Part shown: one piece after another, positions 6,722 through 15,467 of the stretch
Layout of the letters: each line of letters starts with the position of its first letter
How positions within the stretch are numbered: the first letter of the stretch is position 1
NCBI RefSeq assembly: GCF_030068475.1
Contig: NZ_JAQOSP010000052.1
Span: 1-64,000, forward strand
DNA length: 64,000 nt
Source of the DNA: Roseofilum acuticapitatum BLCC-M154
Lineage (GTDB): Bacteria; Cyanobacteriota; Cyanobacteriia; Cyanobacteriales; Desertifilaceae
Direction of reading: 5' to 3'
Made by a program: the position numbers and the translations under genes
The notes under the pieces: model-generated
Seen by the model: the letters and a program-made list of their open reading frames with translations, nothing else
Database searches by the model: none
What the model was told of the DNA's origin: nothing

Positions 6722-7312
6722 TTATTCCCTATTCCCTAGTGAAAGAATCCAATTCACAGCATCGGCTAAGTCGGTGGCGATATAGTCGGGTTGGGTATGG
6801 TGTTGATAGTCTCCGGAGAGTACCCGCGAACCATAACCAGTTTGGACTAAAATTCCTTGACATCCGGCATTGTGGGCCATGTCTACATCGGTGGCTTTAT
6901 CGCCGACAACAAAACTAGAACTGAGGTCTAAGTCATATTCCCAAGCGGCTGCGACTAACATGCCGGTGTTGGGTTTGCGCCAGGTACTCCATCGGGCAAA
7001 TTCTGGGTCAATACCGCCTTCTGGAGGGCTGAGATAGGGACAGACGAAGAGGGCATCTAAGACGGCTCCAGCTTGGGTTTTTAGGAGGCTACGGAGGCGC
7101 TGATGGAGGGCATCTATATGATCTATTCCATAGTACGATCGCGCCGGCCCCGATTGATTGGTCACCAGGCAACAGAAGAGGTTTTGGTCATTTAAGCGGC
7201 GCACCGCTTGAGCGACACCGGGAATGAGGTTGAGGTCTTCTACTCGATGGATATAACCGACTTCTTGGTTGAGGACTCCATCGCGGTCTAGAAATACGGC
7301 GGGTTTAGTCAT
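6722..7312 (-). CDS. HAD-family histidinol/heptose-bisphosphate phosphatase, GmhB-like
   Basis: 196 aa. FLDRDGVLNQE supplies the nucleophile D9 and acid/base D11; LVTNQSG is motif II, RKPNTGM the family lysine region and VGDKATDVDMA motif IV. GmhB removes the 7-phosphate of heptose 1,7-bisphosphate for LPS core synthesis. The zinc loop of canonical GmhB (C-x-H...C-x-C) is not conserved: only one Cys remains (CPYLSPPEGG...WSTW). Substrate range may thus differ. A GT9 heptosyltransferase-like gene lies 1 kb away. Confidence 0.8.
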   Translation of the reverse strand: MTKPAVFLDRDGVLNQEVGYIHRVEDLNLIPGVAQAVRRLNDQNLFCCLVTNQSGPARSYYGIDHIDALHQRLRSLLKTQAGAVLDALFVCPYLSPPEGGIDPEFARWSTWRKPNTGMLVAAAWEYDLDLSSSFVVGDKATDVDMAHNAGCQGILVQTGYGSRVLSGDYQHHTQPDYIATDLADAVNWILSLGNRE

Positions 7313-7471
7313 GGGAGAGGGGATAGACTTGTTAATTCACTTTACCAAGGTGTACCAATCATGGTAAACGCCGCCCAAATAACATTTGAGAAACCATTTA
7401 ACCCAACCCTCGGCGATCGCCCCCTGGCGTTTGCAGAAGGTAAAATAGATACAGCACACCAGGAGCCAGAT

Positions 7472-7732
7472 ATGACACTCAATGAACTCTTGCCAGCCAT
7501 TGATCAACTCAACCCCACTGACAAACAAAAACTATTCGAGCTTCTCGATCGCGAACTGCACCCAACCCCCCCTACACCAGCCCCAGAACTCCAACCCGAA
7601 AACTTTCAAAACGAGGGCCAGTGGCTTATCGCCGTCTTTGAGCGACACTTCAGTGCGATCGAACCGGGCGAAATTCCCATAGAGCCACGGGAACCCATCC
7701 GAGTTGATGAAACCCTGTTTAACGAACCATGA
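7472..7732 (+). CDS. Putative antitoxin of a VapBC-type module
   Basis: 86 aa. The start at 7472 is chosen because AGGAG ends 6 nt upstream; a longer frame from 7361 has no such site. The N-terminus MTLNELLPAIDQLNPTDKQKL is a helix found in many cyanobacterial short antitoxin-like proteins; the C-terminal half is acidic and proline-rich, as expected for a disordered toxin-wrapping tail. No ribbon-helix-helix is clearly visible. It overlaps the PIN toxin gene by 4 bases (ATGA), indicating coupled translation. Confidence 0.7.
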   Translation: MTLNELLPAIDQLNPTDKQKLFELLDRELHPTPPTPAPELQPENFQNEGQWLIAVFERHFSAIEPGEIPIEPREPIRVDETLFNEP

Positions 7733-8157
7733 AAATCATTCTCGATACCAACGTCATTTCAGAACTCATTCAGCCCATGGGTTCTAATATGATCCGCGAA
7801 TGGTTAGTCAGCCAAAACGGTGTATCACTGTACACAACCAGCATTACCCAAGCCGAGATTCTTTACGGTATTCAAATACTCCCAGAAGGACAGCGACGAC
7901 AAAAATTACTCCATGGAGCATCGATCGTCTTTGAACATTACTTGCTAGAGCGAATTTTAGCATTCGATCAAAAAGCTGCTGAACTTTATTCCCACATAGC
8001 AGCTAACCGCAAACAACTCGGCCGCCCCATCTCGCAATTTGATGCACAAATTGCAGCCATTTGCCGAGTTCACCAGGCAACATTAGCAACCCGCAACATC
8101 CGCGACTTTGTGGATTGTGGAATTGATTTGGTTAATCCGTGGGAAGCAAAGCGATGA
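7729..8157 (+). CDS. vapC: PIN-domain ribonuclease toxin, VapC/FitB type
   Basis: 142 aa. The PIN acidic residues are all visible: D6 in ILDTNVISE, E43 in TQAEILYG, D105 in SQFDAQIAA and D126 in NIRDF. PIN toxins of this group cleave tRNA or rRNA in a Mg-dependent way and are held inactive by the upstream antitoxin. RNIRDF and the DxxIAAIC pattern place it with the FitB-like cyanobacterial VapC proteins. It forms a two-gene operon with the preceding gene. Confidence 0.88.
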   Translation: MKIILDTNVISELIQPMGSNMIREWLVSQNGVSLYTTSITQAEILYGIQILPEGQRRQKLLHGASIVFEHYLLERILAFDQKAAELYSHIAANRKQLGRPISQFDAQIAAICRVHQATLATRNIRDFVDCGIDLVNPWEAKR

Positions 8158-8296
8158 ATTTCTCCTCCATTCTTCCCTATTCCCTAGCGCGAAGCGCCTG
8201 CCCTCTCCCTTCGGCTTCCCCAGAGCAGGGTCTGCGGGAGCGTCGCTCTGAGCGAAGTCGAAGGGGGGCTGCCAGATGAGGGCAAACGATAGGGAG

Positions 8297-9256
8297 CTAA
8301 CTGCCGAGAATTTTCTCCAGTACCATTTGGGGGGTAATATCTGCTATCTTGCCCGTAGGGGAAGAAATACTGATATATTTGTCACTGGCAGGAAGAAGTT
8401 TCTGCGGGTCAGTGGGGCCAAAGAGGGCGATGGTAAAGGTTTTTACCGCTACAGACAAGTGCATGGGGGCGCTATCGGTACAGAGCATTAAGTTGGCATT
8501 GGCAATCATGGCGGCTAGTTTACCAATGTCTGGGGGTGAGGTGACTTTTAAGTTGGGACAAACTTGTATCAGTTGGCTCACCAGGGCTTCGTCTTCGGGG
8601 CCTTTCAGCACGACTAGGGGTAAGTCTGGCTGTTGCTGGTTGAGGGTTTGGACAATGGCTTGCCATTTGGCGACAGGATAGATTTTATCAATGCCTTTGG
8701 TTTGGGCTAGTTGGCTCGACCCTCCATGAATTAAAACATAACCACCTTCACCGATACCGAGTTTTTTCTGCTCTTGCTCGGCCCATTCGATGTCTTTTTT
8801 GGGGACGTTGAGGGAGAGGTCGGGACAGGGGCCGGTGATGTTGAGACCTTGGAGCAGGTCATAGTACATATGAGCGGCGTATTGCTCGGTTTTGAGGGGA
8901 ATGGGGTTGGAGAGGAAGAAAGACCCCGGCCCTTGGTAACTGATGCGGGTGGGGATACCGGTGAGCCAGAGAAGCAGACCGACGGCCCAGCGTTGACCGA
9001 GGGAGAGGGCGACTTCGTATTCGCGATCGCGTAAAATACCCAATAAATTCCCCCAGTCTGCCGGAGAGTTGCGGTCTTTGAAGTCAAAGGCAAACACATC
9101 ATTGACGGACTGACTGACGCGATAAGCTCCCTTTGAGCGGGGTTCGACAATGACATCGATTTCAGCTTTGGGATAGGATTGTTTCAGGCGATCGAGTGTC
9201 GGGAAAAACAAGATTTGATCGCCAATGCCACCAGGAACAAGGGCTACTACTTTCAT
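8297..9256 (-). CDS. Glycosyltransferase family 9 (heptosyltransferase-like)
   Basis: 319 aa from MKVVALVPGGIGDQ; a longer frame to 9325 adds 23 unlike residues and is rejected, while AGAAGG lies just before this ATG. The family signatures are the N-terminal VPGGIGDQILFFPTLDRLK, HGGSS near the middle and LCTDSAPMHLSVAV plus ALFGPTDP in the nucleotide-sugar half (GT-B fold). Such enzymes add heptose or related sugars to LPS core at the cytoplasmic face of the inner membrane. The sugar acceptor is unknown. Confidence 0.85.
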   Translation of the reverse strand: MKVVALVPGGIGDQILFFPTLDRLKQSYPKAEIDVIVEPRSKGAYRVSQSVNDVFAFDFKDRNSPADWGNLLGILRDREYEVALSLGQRWAVGLLLWLTGIPTRISYQGPGSFFLSNPIPLKTEQYAAHMYYDLLQGLNITGPCPDLSLNVPKKDIEWAEQEQKKLGIGEGGYVLIHGGSSQLAQTKGIDKIYPVAKWQAIVQTLNQQQPDLPLVVLKGPEDEALVSQLIQVCPNLKVTSPPDIGKLAAMIANANLMLCTDSAPMHLSVAVKTFTIALFGPTDPQKLLPASDKYISISSPTGKIADITPQMVLEKILGS

Positions 9257-9435
9257 GACCTTCTCTAGAATGTATGAACGATTGCATTGTATAGCGCTTT
9301 CTGGTGGTATTGGGTAATGAATCATGAATAATGAATAATTAATAACTCCTGTGATGGGGTGGGTTTACAAAGGTTATCGTTAGGTGTCATCCTCCGTTGG
9401 TTAACCCGCTCCTACAAACCCATTGTTAATTGTTA

Positions 9436-10347
9436 ATGACCATGACTCGGCAACCCCACGATCAATTCGCCAAAGCTTACCTCAAAGAACTGCTCGAACC
9501 CCTAGGAACCGTAGAAGTTAGCCGGGAAATTCCAGGAGAAACCCTACAAATTGACCTCTTTTTCGATCCCTCTCCAGAACCTCCCAGCAACCCTCCACCC
9601 TTGGGTTTACTCGGTCAACTTGCCTCTACCCCTTGCCTCTGGGAACCCTTTCGCAACTGTCCCAGTAAACGAGAGATTAGTAATTGTGTACTCAAACTCC
9701 TGTACATCCATGGAGAATTCTACCGCAAGGCAAAGCGAGACCCAAAACCCATGGAGACTCAAACCTTACCTACTCTATGGATTTTAACCCCTACCGTATC
9801 TGAAAAAGTCTTAGAACTCTGTGGCGCTCACTCAGATGCCCAGAACTGGTGTACGGGAGTTTACCGGTTTGCCGAGCTTTTCCACACCGGAATCATTGCC
9901 ATTAACCAACTGCCGGAAACTCCAGAAACTCTTTGGTTAAGACTGTTGGGAAAAGGGGGAACCCAGAGAAGAGCCATCCAACAAGTGTTAGACCTACCAG
10001 AAGATGATTCCCAACGGCGTAATATCCTAGAGTTAATTGGAGTATGGCGAATTAATGTACAAGCTAAAATAGACCTCAGTCCAGAAGACCAGGAGTTAGT
10101 TATGGAATTATCACCCGCTTACTTAAAATGGCGAGAAGATACAATTCAAGAAGGGATTCAACAAGGGGTTCAGCAGGCTAAAGGACTGACCATTGAAACT
10201 TTATTAAGGACTCGGTTTGGTTCTTTGGATGAGGAGTTAATGGCGATTATAGACAGTATTATGGAACTCTCTCCAGAAGAGTTTATTCCTATTTGTATGC
10301 AAGGGTCTCGCGAGGAGTTGTTAGCCCGGTTTAGTCGAGAGGATTAA
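9436..10347 (+). CDS. Rpn/PD-(D/E)XK-like cyanobacterial protein with DUF4351-like C-terminus
   Basis: About 303 aa; ATGs at 9436 or 9442 are both possible. DQFAKAYLKELLEPLG...EIPGETLQIDLFFDP resembles the start of Rpn/transposase-like PD-(D/E)XK proteins, with IDLFF as the acidic strand. The region 75-200 (LKLLYIHGEFYRKAKRDP, PTLWILTP) fits the multicopy cyanobacterial family. The C-terminus IQEGIQQGVQQAKGLTIETLLRTRFGSLDEEL is a helical DUF4351-like tail. Members are often linked to mobile DNA. Function unproven. Confidence 0.65.
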   Translation: MTMTRQPHDQFAKAYLKELLEPLGTVEVSREIPGETLQIDLFFDPSPEPPSNPPPLGLLGQLASTPCLWEPFRNCPSKREISNCVLKLLYIHGEFYRKAKRDPKPMETQTLPTLWILTPTVSEKVLELCGAHSDAQNWCTGVYRFAELFHTGIIAINQLPETPETLWLRLLGKGGTQRRAIQQVLDLPEDDSQRRNILELIGVWRINVQAKIDLSPEDQELVMELSPAYLKWREDTIQEGIQQGVQQAKGLTIETLLRTRFGSLDEELMAIIDSIMELSPEEFIPICMQGSREELLARFSRED

Positions 10348-10362
10348 TCTCCTTGTGTTCCC

Positions 10363-10395
10363 AGAAGCTGGGTTTCTTCATGAAACCTGGCTTCT
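10363..10395 (+). terminator. Inverted repeat downstream of the Rpn-like gene
   Basis: AGAAGCTGGGTTTC-TTCAT-GAAACCTGGCTTCT: a 14-bp stem with two G-U/wobble positions, 15 nt after the stop codon. There is no U-tract, so it may be a dispersed cyanobacterial palindrome that stabilises the 3' end rather than a strict terminator. Confidence 0.5.
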
Positions 10396-10467
10396 CGCTG
10401 GTGTATCCTCAATGGTAAAGTATGGGGAGACGGGGGCGGGTTTACAAAATTGGTGGGTGTTTTTTTT

Positions 10468-11160
10468 ATGTATGTATTGATTCCAGCAGCAGGGATGGGG
10501 AAGCGGATGGGGAGCGATCGCAATAAACTCTTATTAACGGTATTGGGCGATCCTTTGCTGGCTTGGACGCTACGATCCGCAGCAGCAGCCCAAAGGGTAC
10601 AATGGATAGGCATTATGGGACAGCCCACAGACTTTCCCTCCTTCGAGGAAATTATCAGTGGCTTAGGCTTGCAAAAACCCGTTCATTTGATTGTGGGGGG
10701 TTCGACGCGCCAAGAATCGGTTTACAACGGCTTACAGGCGCTGCCAGAGGGCGCTCAAGAGGTTTTGATCCATGATGGGGCCAGGTGTTTGGCGACTCCG
10801 GATCTATTTGACCGATGCGCGATCGCCCTTCAAGAGTGCCAAGGCTTAATTGCGGCTATCCCAGTCAAAGATACGATCAAGGTCGTCAATGGTGAGGGCT
10901 GGATCGAAAGTACCCCTAACCGCGCCGATCTTTGGGCAGCCCAAACTCCCCAAGGGTTTGCAGTCGATGCAATTAAAGCCTGTCATGAAAAGGGACGCAC
11001 CCATGGCTGGGAAGTCACCGATGATGCGGCTTTATTTGAGCAATGCCAATTACCGGTAAAAATTGTTGTGGGAGAAGAAACCAATATTAAGGTAACGACT
11101 CCCAGTGATTTGGCGATCGCCGAGCGTATTCTGCAACAGCGATCTGAATCTATCCACTAA
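10468..11160 (+). CDS. ispD: 2-C-methyl-D-erythritol 4-phosphate cytidylyltransferase
   Basis: 230 aa from the ATG at 10468; the frame opens 18 nt earlier only at a TTG. Motifs: IPAAGMGKRMGSDRNKLLL (CTP-binding loop), GGSTRQESVYNGL, HDGARC, AAQTPQGF and TDDAAL. The enzyme couples MEP with CTP to form CDP-ME in the plastid-type isoprenoid pathway that feeds carotenoids, chlorophyll phytol and quinones. It ends in a 4-base convergent overlap with the TPR gene. Confidence 0.95.
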   Translation: MYVLIPAAGMGKRMGSDRNKLLLTVLGDPLLAWTLRSAAAAQRVQWIGIMGQPTDFPSFEEIISGLGLQKPVHLIVGGSTRQESVYNGLQALPEGAQEVLIHDGARCLATPDLFDRCAIALQECQGLIAAIPVKDTIKVVNGEGWIESTPNRADLWAAQTPQGFAVDAIKACHEKGRTHGWEVTDDAALFEQCQLPVKIVVGEETNIKVTTPSDLAIAERILQQRSESIH

Positions 11161-12257
11161 TCTAACTCGTCCATCAAGGCTTTAACCTGATCGATACCCT
11201 CGCGATCGCCGGCCACCTGATACAGTTGTAGGGCACGCTCTAAAACCGAAAGGGCTTCCTGTTTGCGATCGCGCTCTTTCAGAGCTAATGCCAACTTATA
11301 GTAGCCTTGGGGATCTTGGGGAGCCAGTTGCACCACTTGACGATAGGTGGCGATCGCCAATAGGATATCATTGCGCTTCATCAGGATATCCCCCATAGCT
11401 CGATGGGCATCCACCAAATTGCGATCCAAGGATACCGCCCGTTGATAGGCTCGATAGGCTTCTGGCCAATTTTCAACGCTCTCTTGTATTTTCCCAATCG
11501 TCATATAAATCGCCGGATTGCGTGAATCCAATTGAGCCGCCTTTTCGAGAGCTTCACGGCCTAAATCTACATTACCGCGAGCTAACCAGGCACTAGCTAA
11601 TTTGACCTGAATGCTACCCGAACGAGGATTGAGTTGTTCCGCTTGTCGCAGGTGTTGAATAGCTGGATCGAGTTGCCCTTCTTTGAGGAACATGGCTCCG
11701 AGTAACTCATGGGCTTGAAAATTGCGAGGATCTGCCCTAAGTACCTGTTCATAGGTTTGTTTGGCAGCCGCAAAATTATTTTGTCGCCATTGCACTACAC
11801 CCAAACCCAGATAAGCATCTAAATTATTCCGATCGAGCTGAATAGCTTGTTGATAGGCGATCTGGGCAGAAGCATTATCACCAATCTTGGCTAAACTATG
11901 GCCGAGGGCATAGTAAAAGTCTCCATTCTGGCGATCATATATCACTGCCTGACGATAGGCTTGGGCAGATTCCGCAAAATTCCCTTGCATGGCTTGCAAA
12001 TAGCCAATACCGGAATAGAGACGAGCATTTTGGGGATCTAATCTCAGGGCTTGTTGATAGACTTGAATAGCCCTCGGATAGTCTCTCGCTTCTACAAACT
12101 GATTCCCCTGTTCCAAAAGGGCATCAAGTTGGGCATCATTGGGCGATCGCTGGGCAATCCATTCTACCCCTTCAGAAGCTTGAGAGCTGAGGGGCGCAAT
12201 CCCCTGAAAACCTCCCCAAACCAATAGAGTAGCTAAGAATAAGCTGGATTTATGCAT
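11157..12257 (-). CDS. Exported tetratricopeptide repeat protein
   Basis: 366 aa. The N-terminus (MHKSSLFLATLLVWGGFQGIAPLSSQASEG) is a signal peptide with a likely cut after SQA. From about residue 40 to the end there are roughly nine 34-residue TPR units (e.g. ARLYSGIGYLQAMQGNFAESAQAYRQA, PQGYYKLALALKERDRKQEAL). It is likely a periplasmic or lumenal scaffold; no enzymatic domain is seen. Similar exported TPR proteins are frequent in cyanobacteria and many have no known partner. Confidence 0.85.
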   Translation of the reverse strand: MHKSSLFLATLLVWGGFQGIAPLSSQASEGVEWIAQRSPNDAQLDALLEQGNQFVEARDYPRAIQVYQQALRLDPQNARLYSGIGYLQAMQGNFAESAQAYRQAVIYDRQNGDFYYALGHSLAKIGDNASAQIAYQQAIQLDRNNLDAYLGLGVVQWRQNNFAAAKQTYEQVLRADPRNFQAHELLGAMFLKEGQLDPAIQHLRQAEQLNPRSGSIQVKLASAWLARGNVDLGREALEKAAQLDSRNPAIYMTIGKIQESVENWPEAYRAYQRAVSLDRNLVDAHRAMGDILMKRNDILLAIATYRQVVQLAPQDPQGYYKLALALKERDRKQEALSVLERALQLYQVAGDREGIDQVKALMDELD

Positions 12258-12340
12258 GTTTGGTAATCAACCGATCGTGTGTGAGGGATTTGTAAAGAAA
12301 CTTTACTCTTTCTTTAGAATTCCAGCAAGGGGGGCTGTCT

Positions 12341-12727
12341 TCAAGACCCTAACTTAAAGGCTTCCACGAATAAGCTATACACTAAGCCAATTTTCAAGCC
12401 ATTAATTACATCTCGCCAGAGATTATCTTGGCTCCAAAGCTTAGAGCCATAAATGAGGCGATTGACCCCTTCGATCGCCATTACCAAAATGGCCGCCACC
12501 ACAATATCCTGTTCTGCCTTTTGACCGGCGATCGTTGACAGGGCTGTACCGAGAAAAAAACCGAATAAAAAACTAATCGTCAGCAAGGACAAACGCCGCC
12601 AAGGGTTTCGTAATACCCTCGCGATCTCCTGACTCAAAACATTGAAGAGTTCATTTAGACGAGTATTCTGCGTAACCCTATCCTCCAGATGAGAGCTATG
12701 TGCTAAAATTAAGAGTAACCCATTCAC
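12341..12727 (-). CDS. Ycf20-like (DUF565) membrane protein
   Basis: 128 aa with a GTG start. NTRLNELFNVLSQEIARVLRNPWRRLSLLTISFLFGFFLGTALSTIAGQ is the DUF565/Ycf20 signature; two or three hydrophobic helices follow (45-65, 72-90, 105-125). Plastid Ycf20 relatives affect non-photochemical quenching in algae and plants; the cyanobacterial role is unsettled. The first 18 residues may not be translated if another start is used. Confidence 0.8.
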   Translation of the reverse strand: MNGLLLILAHSSHLEDRVTQNTRLNELFNVLSQEIARVLRNPWRRLSLLTISFLFGFFLGTALSTIAGQKAEQDIVVAAILVMAIEGVNRLIYGSKLWSQDNLWRDVINGLKIGLVYSLFVEAFKLGS

Positions 12728-12786
12728 TCCATTTTTACCAAACCGTGACTAGATCGGTAGAATTTATGGTTTGAGTTTCAGGCAAC

Positions 12787-13044
12787 CTAAGTTTCCGATC
12801 GATCGAAAGGCGGATCGAGGGGTAATAAACCGCTCTGTTGGATCAGTTTTGGCCAAATGAGGATAAAATAGCTCATCCACACAAGTATGGGTAGGGAGAA
12901 GAGTAGGGAAAACCACCAGCGATGGAGAATAATCCAACTTAGGGCGATCGCCGTAACTCCAGTTAAAAGGATAGACCAGGGTTGACACCACCAGGGCTTA
13001 TAGTGCCAAACACTCACCGGTTTTGGGGGAAGGGGTTCAGACAT
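12787..13044 (-). CDS. Small two-helix membrane protein of cyanobacterial type
   Basis: 85 aa: a proline-rich start, then KPWWCQPWSILLTGVTAIALSWIILHRWWFSLLFSLPILVWMSYFILIWP, two transmembrane helices rich in Trp, and a short polar tail. It resembles small conserved cyanobacterial proteins of the DUF6737 kind, though that name is from memory and not verified. The gap to the ycf20-like gene is 59 bp on the same strand, so cotranscription is possible. Confidence 0.6.
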   Translation of the reverse strand: MSEPLPPKPVSVWHYKPWWCQPWSILLTGVTAIALSWIILHRWWFSLLFSLPILVWMSYFILIWPKLIQQSGLLPLDPPFDRSET

Positions 13045-13117
13045 GGGTAAAGGGTGAAAATTGGGTGTAATCAGGATTTAATTGTATCGGAAATATTTCT
13101 CAGAGAGAGAGGAAACC

Positions 13118-13822
13118 ATGGCAAGATCGAAATCAACCGCTCATACCCTAGCCATTGATATTGGGGGCAGTGGCATTAAGGCGATGGTGTTGGATCATAA
13201 GGGACATCCTCTGGGCGATCGCCTGCGGGTGCAGACTCCCCAACCCCCTACACCAGAGTCCGTTTTGGGGGCGATCGCCGATTTAGCCAAACAAGCAGGA
13301 GCCTTCGATCGGGTTTCTGTTGGCTTTCCCGGAGTCGTCCGCCAGGGTATCGTTTATACTGCTATTAATCTTCATCCCGATTGGGTTGAATTCGATCTGG
13401 CCTCCACCCTCTCTGAATCCCTAGCTAAACCGGTGCGAGTCGCCAATGATGCCGATATTCAAGGCTTTGGAGCCATTTCAGGTCAAGGCGTAGAACTGGC
13501 GATCACCCTGGGAACCGGCTTCGGAACAGCCTTATTTGTCGAGGGTAAACTGGTTCCCAACCTAGAAGGGGGCCATCATCCCTTCCGTAAAAAACAAACC
13601 TATGAAGAACAATTAGGACGTGCTGCCCTAGAGAAAGTAGGGACAAAAAAATGGAATAAACGCTTGAAAAAGGCGATCGTCCAACTCCAACATCTGTTTA
13701 ACACCGATCATCTCTATCTAGGGGGAGGAGAAGCGAAAAAAGTAGACTTTGAATTGCCCAAAAACGTCAGCATTGTTCCTAATATTAATGGGCTTTTAGG
13801 TGGCATTGCCCTTTGGAAGTAA
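13118..13822 (+). CDS. ppgK: Polyphosphate glucokinase (ROK family)
   Basis: 234 aa from MARSKST, preceded by AGAGAGGA; twelve upstream in-frame codons are unlike the family. LAIDIGGSGIKAMVLD is the phosphate-binding loop, VGFPGVVRQG the sugar loop, NDADIQGFG carries the catalytic Asp and ITLGTGFGTALF is the second phosphate motif. The EGGHHPF region matches PPGK proteins that phosphorylate glucose with inorganic polyphosphate (and sometimes ATP). Cytoplasmic; links polyphosphate stores to glycolysis. Confidence 0.88.
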   Translation: MARSKSTAHTLAIDIGGSGIKAMVLDHKGHPLGDRLRVQTPQPPTPESVLGAIADLAKQAGAFDRVSVGFPGVVRQGIVYTAINLHPDWVEFDLASTLSESLAKPVRVANDADIQGFGAISGQGVELAITLGTGFGTALFVEGKLVPNLEGGHHPFRKKQTYEEQLGRAALEKVGTKKWNKRLKKAIVQLQHLFNTDHLYLGGGEAKKVDFELPKNVSIVPNINGLLGGIALWK

Positions 13823-13863
13823 ATGATTGCTAAAATGTAAAGGGTTAATTCTTAAATCATTTA

Positions 13864-13911
13864 GCTTGATTAATGTACCTCATAGCAGAGGAAACTGCTG
13901 TAACGAAGTGC
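13864..13911. repeat. Dispersed palindromic repeat (GTACCTCATAGCAGAGG family)
   Basis: TTGATTAATGTACCTCATAGCAGAGGAAACTGCTGTAACGAAGTGCAG. Close copies lie at 22052-22088 and relatives at 5272-5305, 5396-5423, 32168-32255 and 32337-32371. It carries AGCAG/CTGCT pairing. It lies in the tail-to-tail gap between ppgK and the chemoreceptor. Confidence 0.75.
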
Positions 13912-13941
13912 AGGGTGGGGAGGAAGTCAAAAAATCGCAAT

Positions 13942-15423
13942 TTAGCCTACCTTAAAGAAACTAATCATTTGTTTTAATTGTTCAGCTTGATCCGCTAAGG
14001 TTTCTGATATTTTTGAGAGATCTTTTGCCAACTGAGAATTTTGTTGAGTCACTTCATCTAACTTCCCAATCGCTTGATTAATCTGATTCGAGCCTTGTAA
14101 TTGATCCTGACTAACAACATTGATTTTTTCTACTAACTGATTCGTACTTTCAATACTAGGCAAAAGTTGATCCAATAAACTTTCTGCTTTAGCAATACGG
14201 ATCATGCTCGAACTAGCTAATTGATTAATTTCTGAAGCTGCATTACGGGTGCGGGTTGCTAACCTTCGGACTTCAGCCGCAACTACACTAAAGCCCTTTT
14301 CAGATTCCTGCGATCGGGCAGCTTCAATACTTGAATTTAACGCTAAAATATTCGTTTGCAGCGCAATTTCTTCCACCACACTAATCTTGTCAACAATCAA
14401 TTTCATGATTTCTACGGCTGCTAACATAGAATCACGGGTTTCTTTAGCACTTTCTGAAGCTTGAGTGGCTAAAGTGAGGGTTTCCGAAGCATGATTTGTA
14501 TTGTGACGAATATAATTAACCATATGCTTAATAGATCTTGAAGCCTCTTCTGTTGATGCGGCTTGTTCCGTTGCCCCTGAAGTCATATTCATCGCCTTTT
14601 CTTTCATAGTTTTACTTCCCATAGCTACAGAACTACTCACCATTTGCACTCTTAAAAGAGTTTCCTTAAAAACTTCTACCATCTGTTCAACAGAAGTCAT
14701 TAATTGGCCAATCTCATCTTGTCTTTTGACTTTGATACTTGTGCTTAAATTCCCCTGAGATAATTGGTTATTTATCTCGATAGCTTTTGCTAGAGATTGG
14801 GTAATAGACTGGGTGATTATAATTCCTAAAAAAATAATAAAAAATGAAAAGATAATCAGTAAAACAAAGGTATTTCTAATGGTCTGCGATCGCGCCCGAT
14901 CTGCTTCGATCAAAAATTCCTGGGCTTTACTCTCAGCAAAATCAATAATTTCTTGGATATCAAACAATAAACTTTGTACATATTGTGCGCCTTTTTCTTG
15001 AGTAATATTCGCGGCAGCTTCCGGCTGACCTGCTTCCATCAATTGGATGACTTGATCCCGAATCGGTTTCCAATTCGTAAACTTTTGTCGAGCCAGATCG
15101 ATTTGCTCAGGATCGCCTAAAAATTGACGAGTAATTTGATCGAATTCTGCATAAACTTGCTGTTCATACCGATCCACTTGGACACGAGCATTCTCAAGAC
15201 TCTGTGGATTCTTAGCTAACGCAACATCTTTCATGGAGCGATGCATTTTTACAATCCCTGACTCCACGCGCAACACTGAGGTACTCACAGTGTAAGGATG
15301 ATTATAAAGTTTATTGGTTAACTGAGCGAGACGGTTGATGCTCACTAGGTTATACAGACTCGTACCGATCGCTAAACCAGTCATTAATCCATAACTTACA
15401 ATTAGGCGAGTGCTAATTTTCAT
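13942..15423 (-). CDS. Methyl-accepting chemotaxis protein
   Basis: 493 aa. TM1 about 8-28, a periplasmic four-helix-bundle ligand domain (MCP-type, about 30-185) and TM2 about 188-210. HAMP follows (QSLAKAIEINNQLSQGNLSTSIKVKRQDEIGQLM), then a signalling coil with the conserved hairpin tip KISVVEEIALQTNILALNSSIEAARSQESEKGFSVVAAEVRRLA. It signals to CheW/CheA, in cyanobacteria usually controlling type IV pilus phototaxis or gliding. No che gene is adjacent. The ATG at 15423 is preferred over the TTG one codon upstream. Confidence 0.93.
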   Translation of the reverse strand: MKISTRLIVSYGLMTGLAIGTSLYNLVSINRLAQLTNKLYNHPYTVSTSVLRVESGIVKMHRSMKDVALAKNPQSLENARVQVDRYEQQVYAEFDQITRQFLGDPEQIDLARQKFTNWKPIRDQVIQLMEAGQPEAAANITQEKGAQYVQSLLFDIQEIIDFAESKAQEFLIEADRARSQTIRNTFVLLIIFSFFIIFLGIIITQSITQSLAKAIEINNQLSQGNLSTSIKVKRQDEIGQLMTSVEQMVEVFKETLLRVQMVSSSVAMGSKTMKEKAMNMTSGATEQAASTEEASRSIKHMVNYIRHNTNHASETLTLATQASESAKETRDSMLAAVEIMKLIVDKISVVEEIALQTNILALNSSIEAARSQESEKGFSVVAAEVRRLATRTRNAASEINQLASSSMIRIAKAESLLDQLLPSIESTNQLVEKINVVSQDQLQGSNQINQAIGKLDEVTQQNSQLAKDLSKISETLADQAEQLKQMISFFKVG

Positions 15424-15467
15424 CAATTTTTAGCTCCCATTAACATTTATGATGAGTAACGATCGGG

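Noticed and set aside
9257-9325. 23-residue extension of the GT9 gene
   Set aside because: Does not match the family start; MKVVALVPGG is the normal N-terminus.
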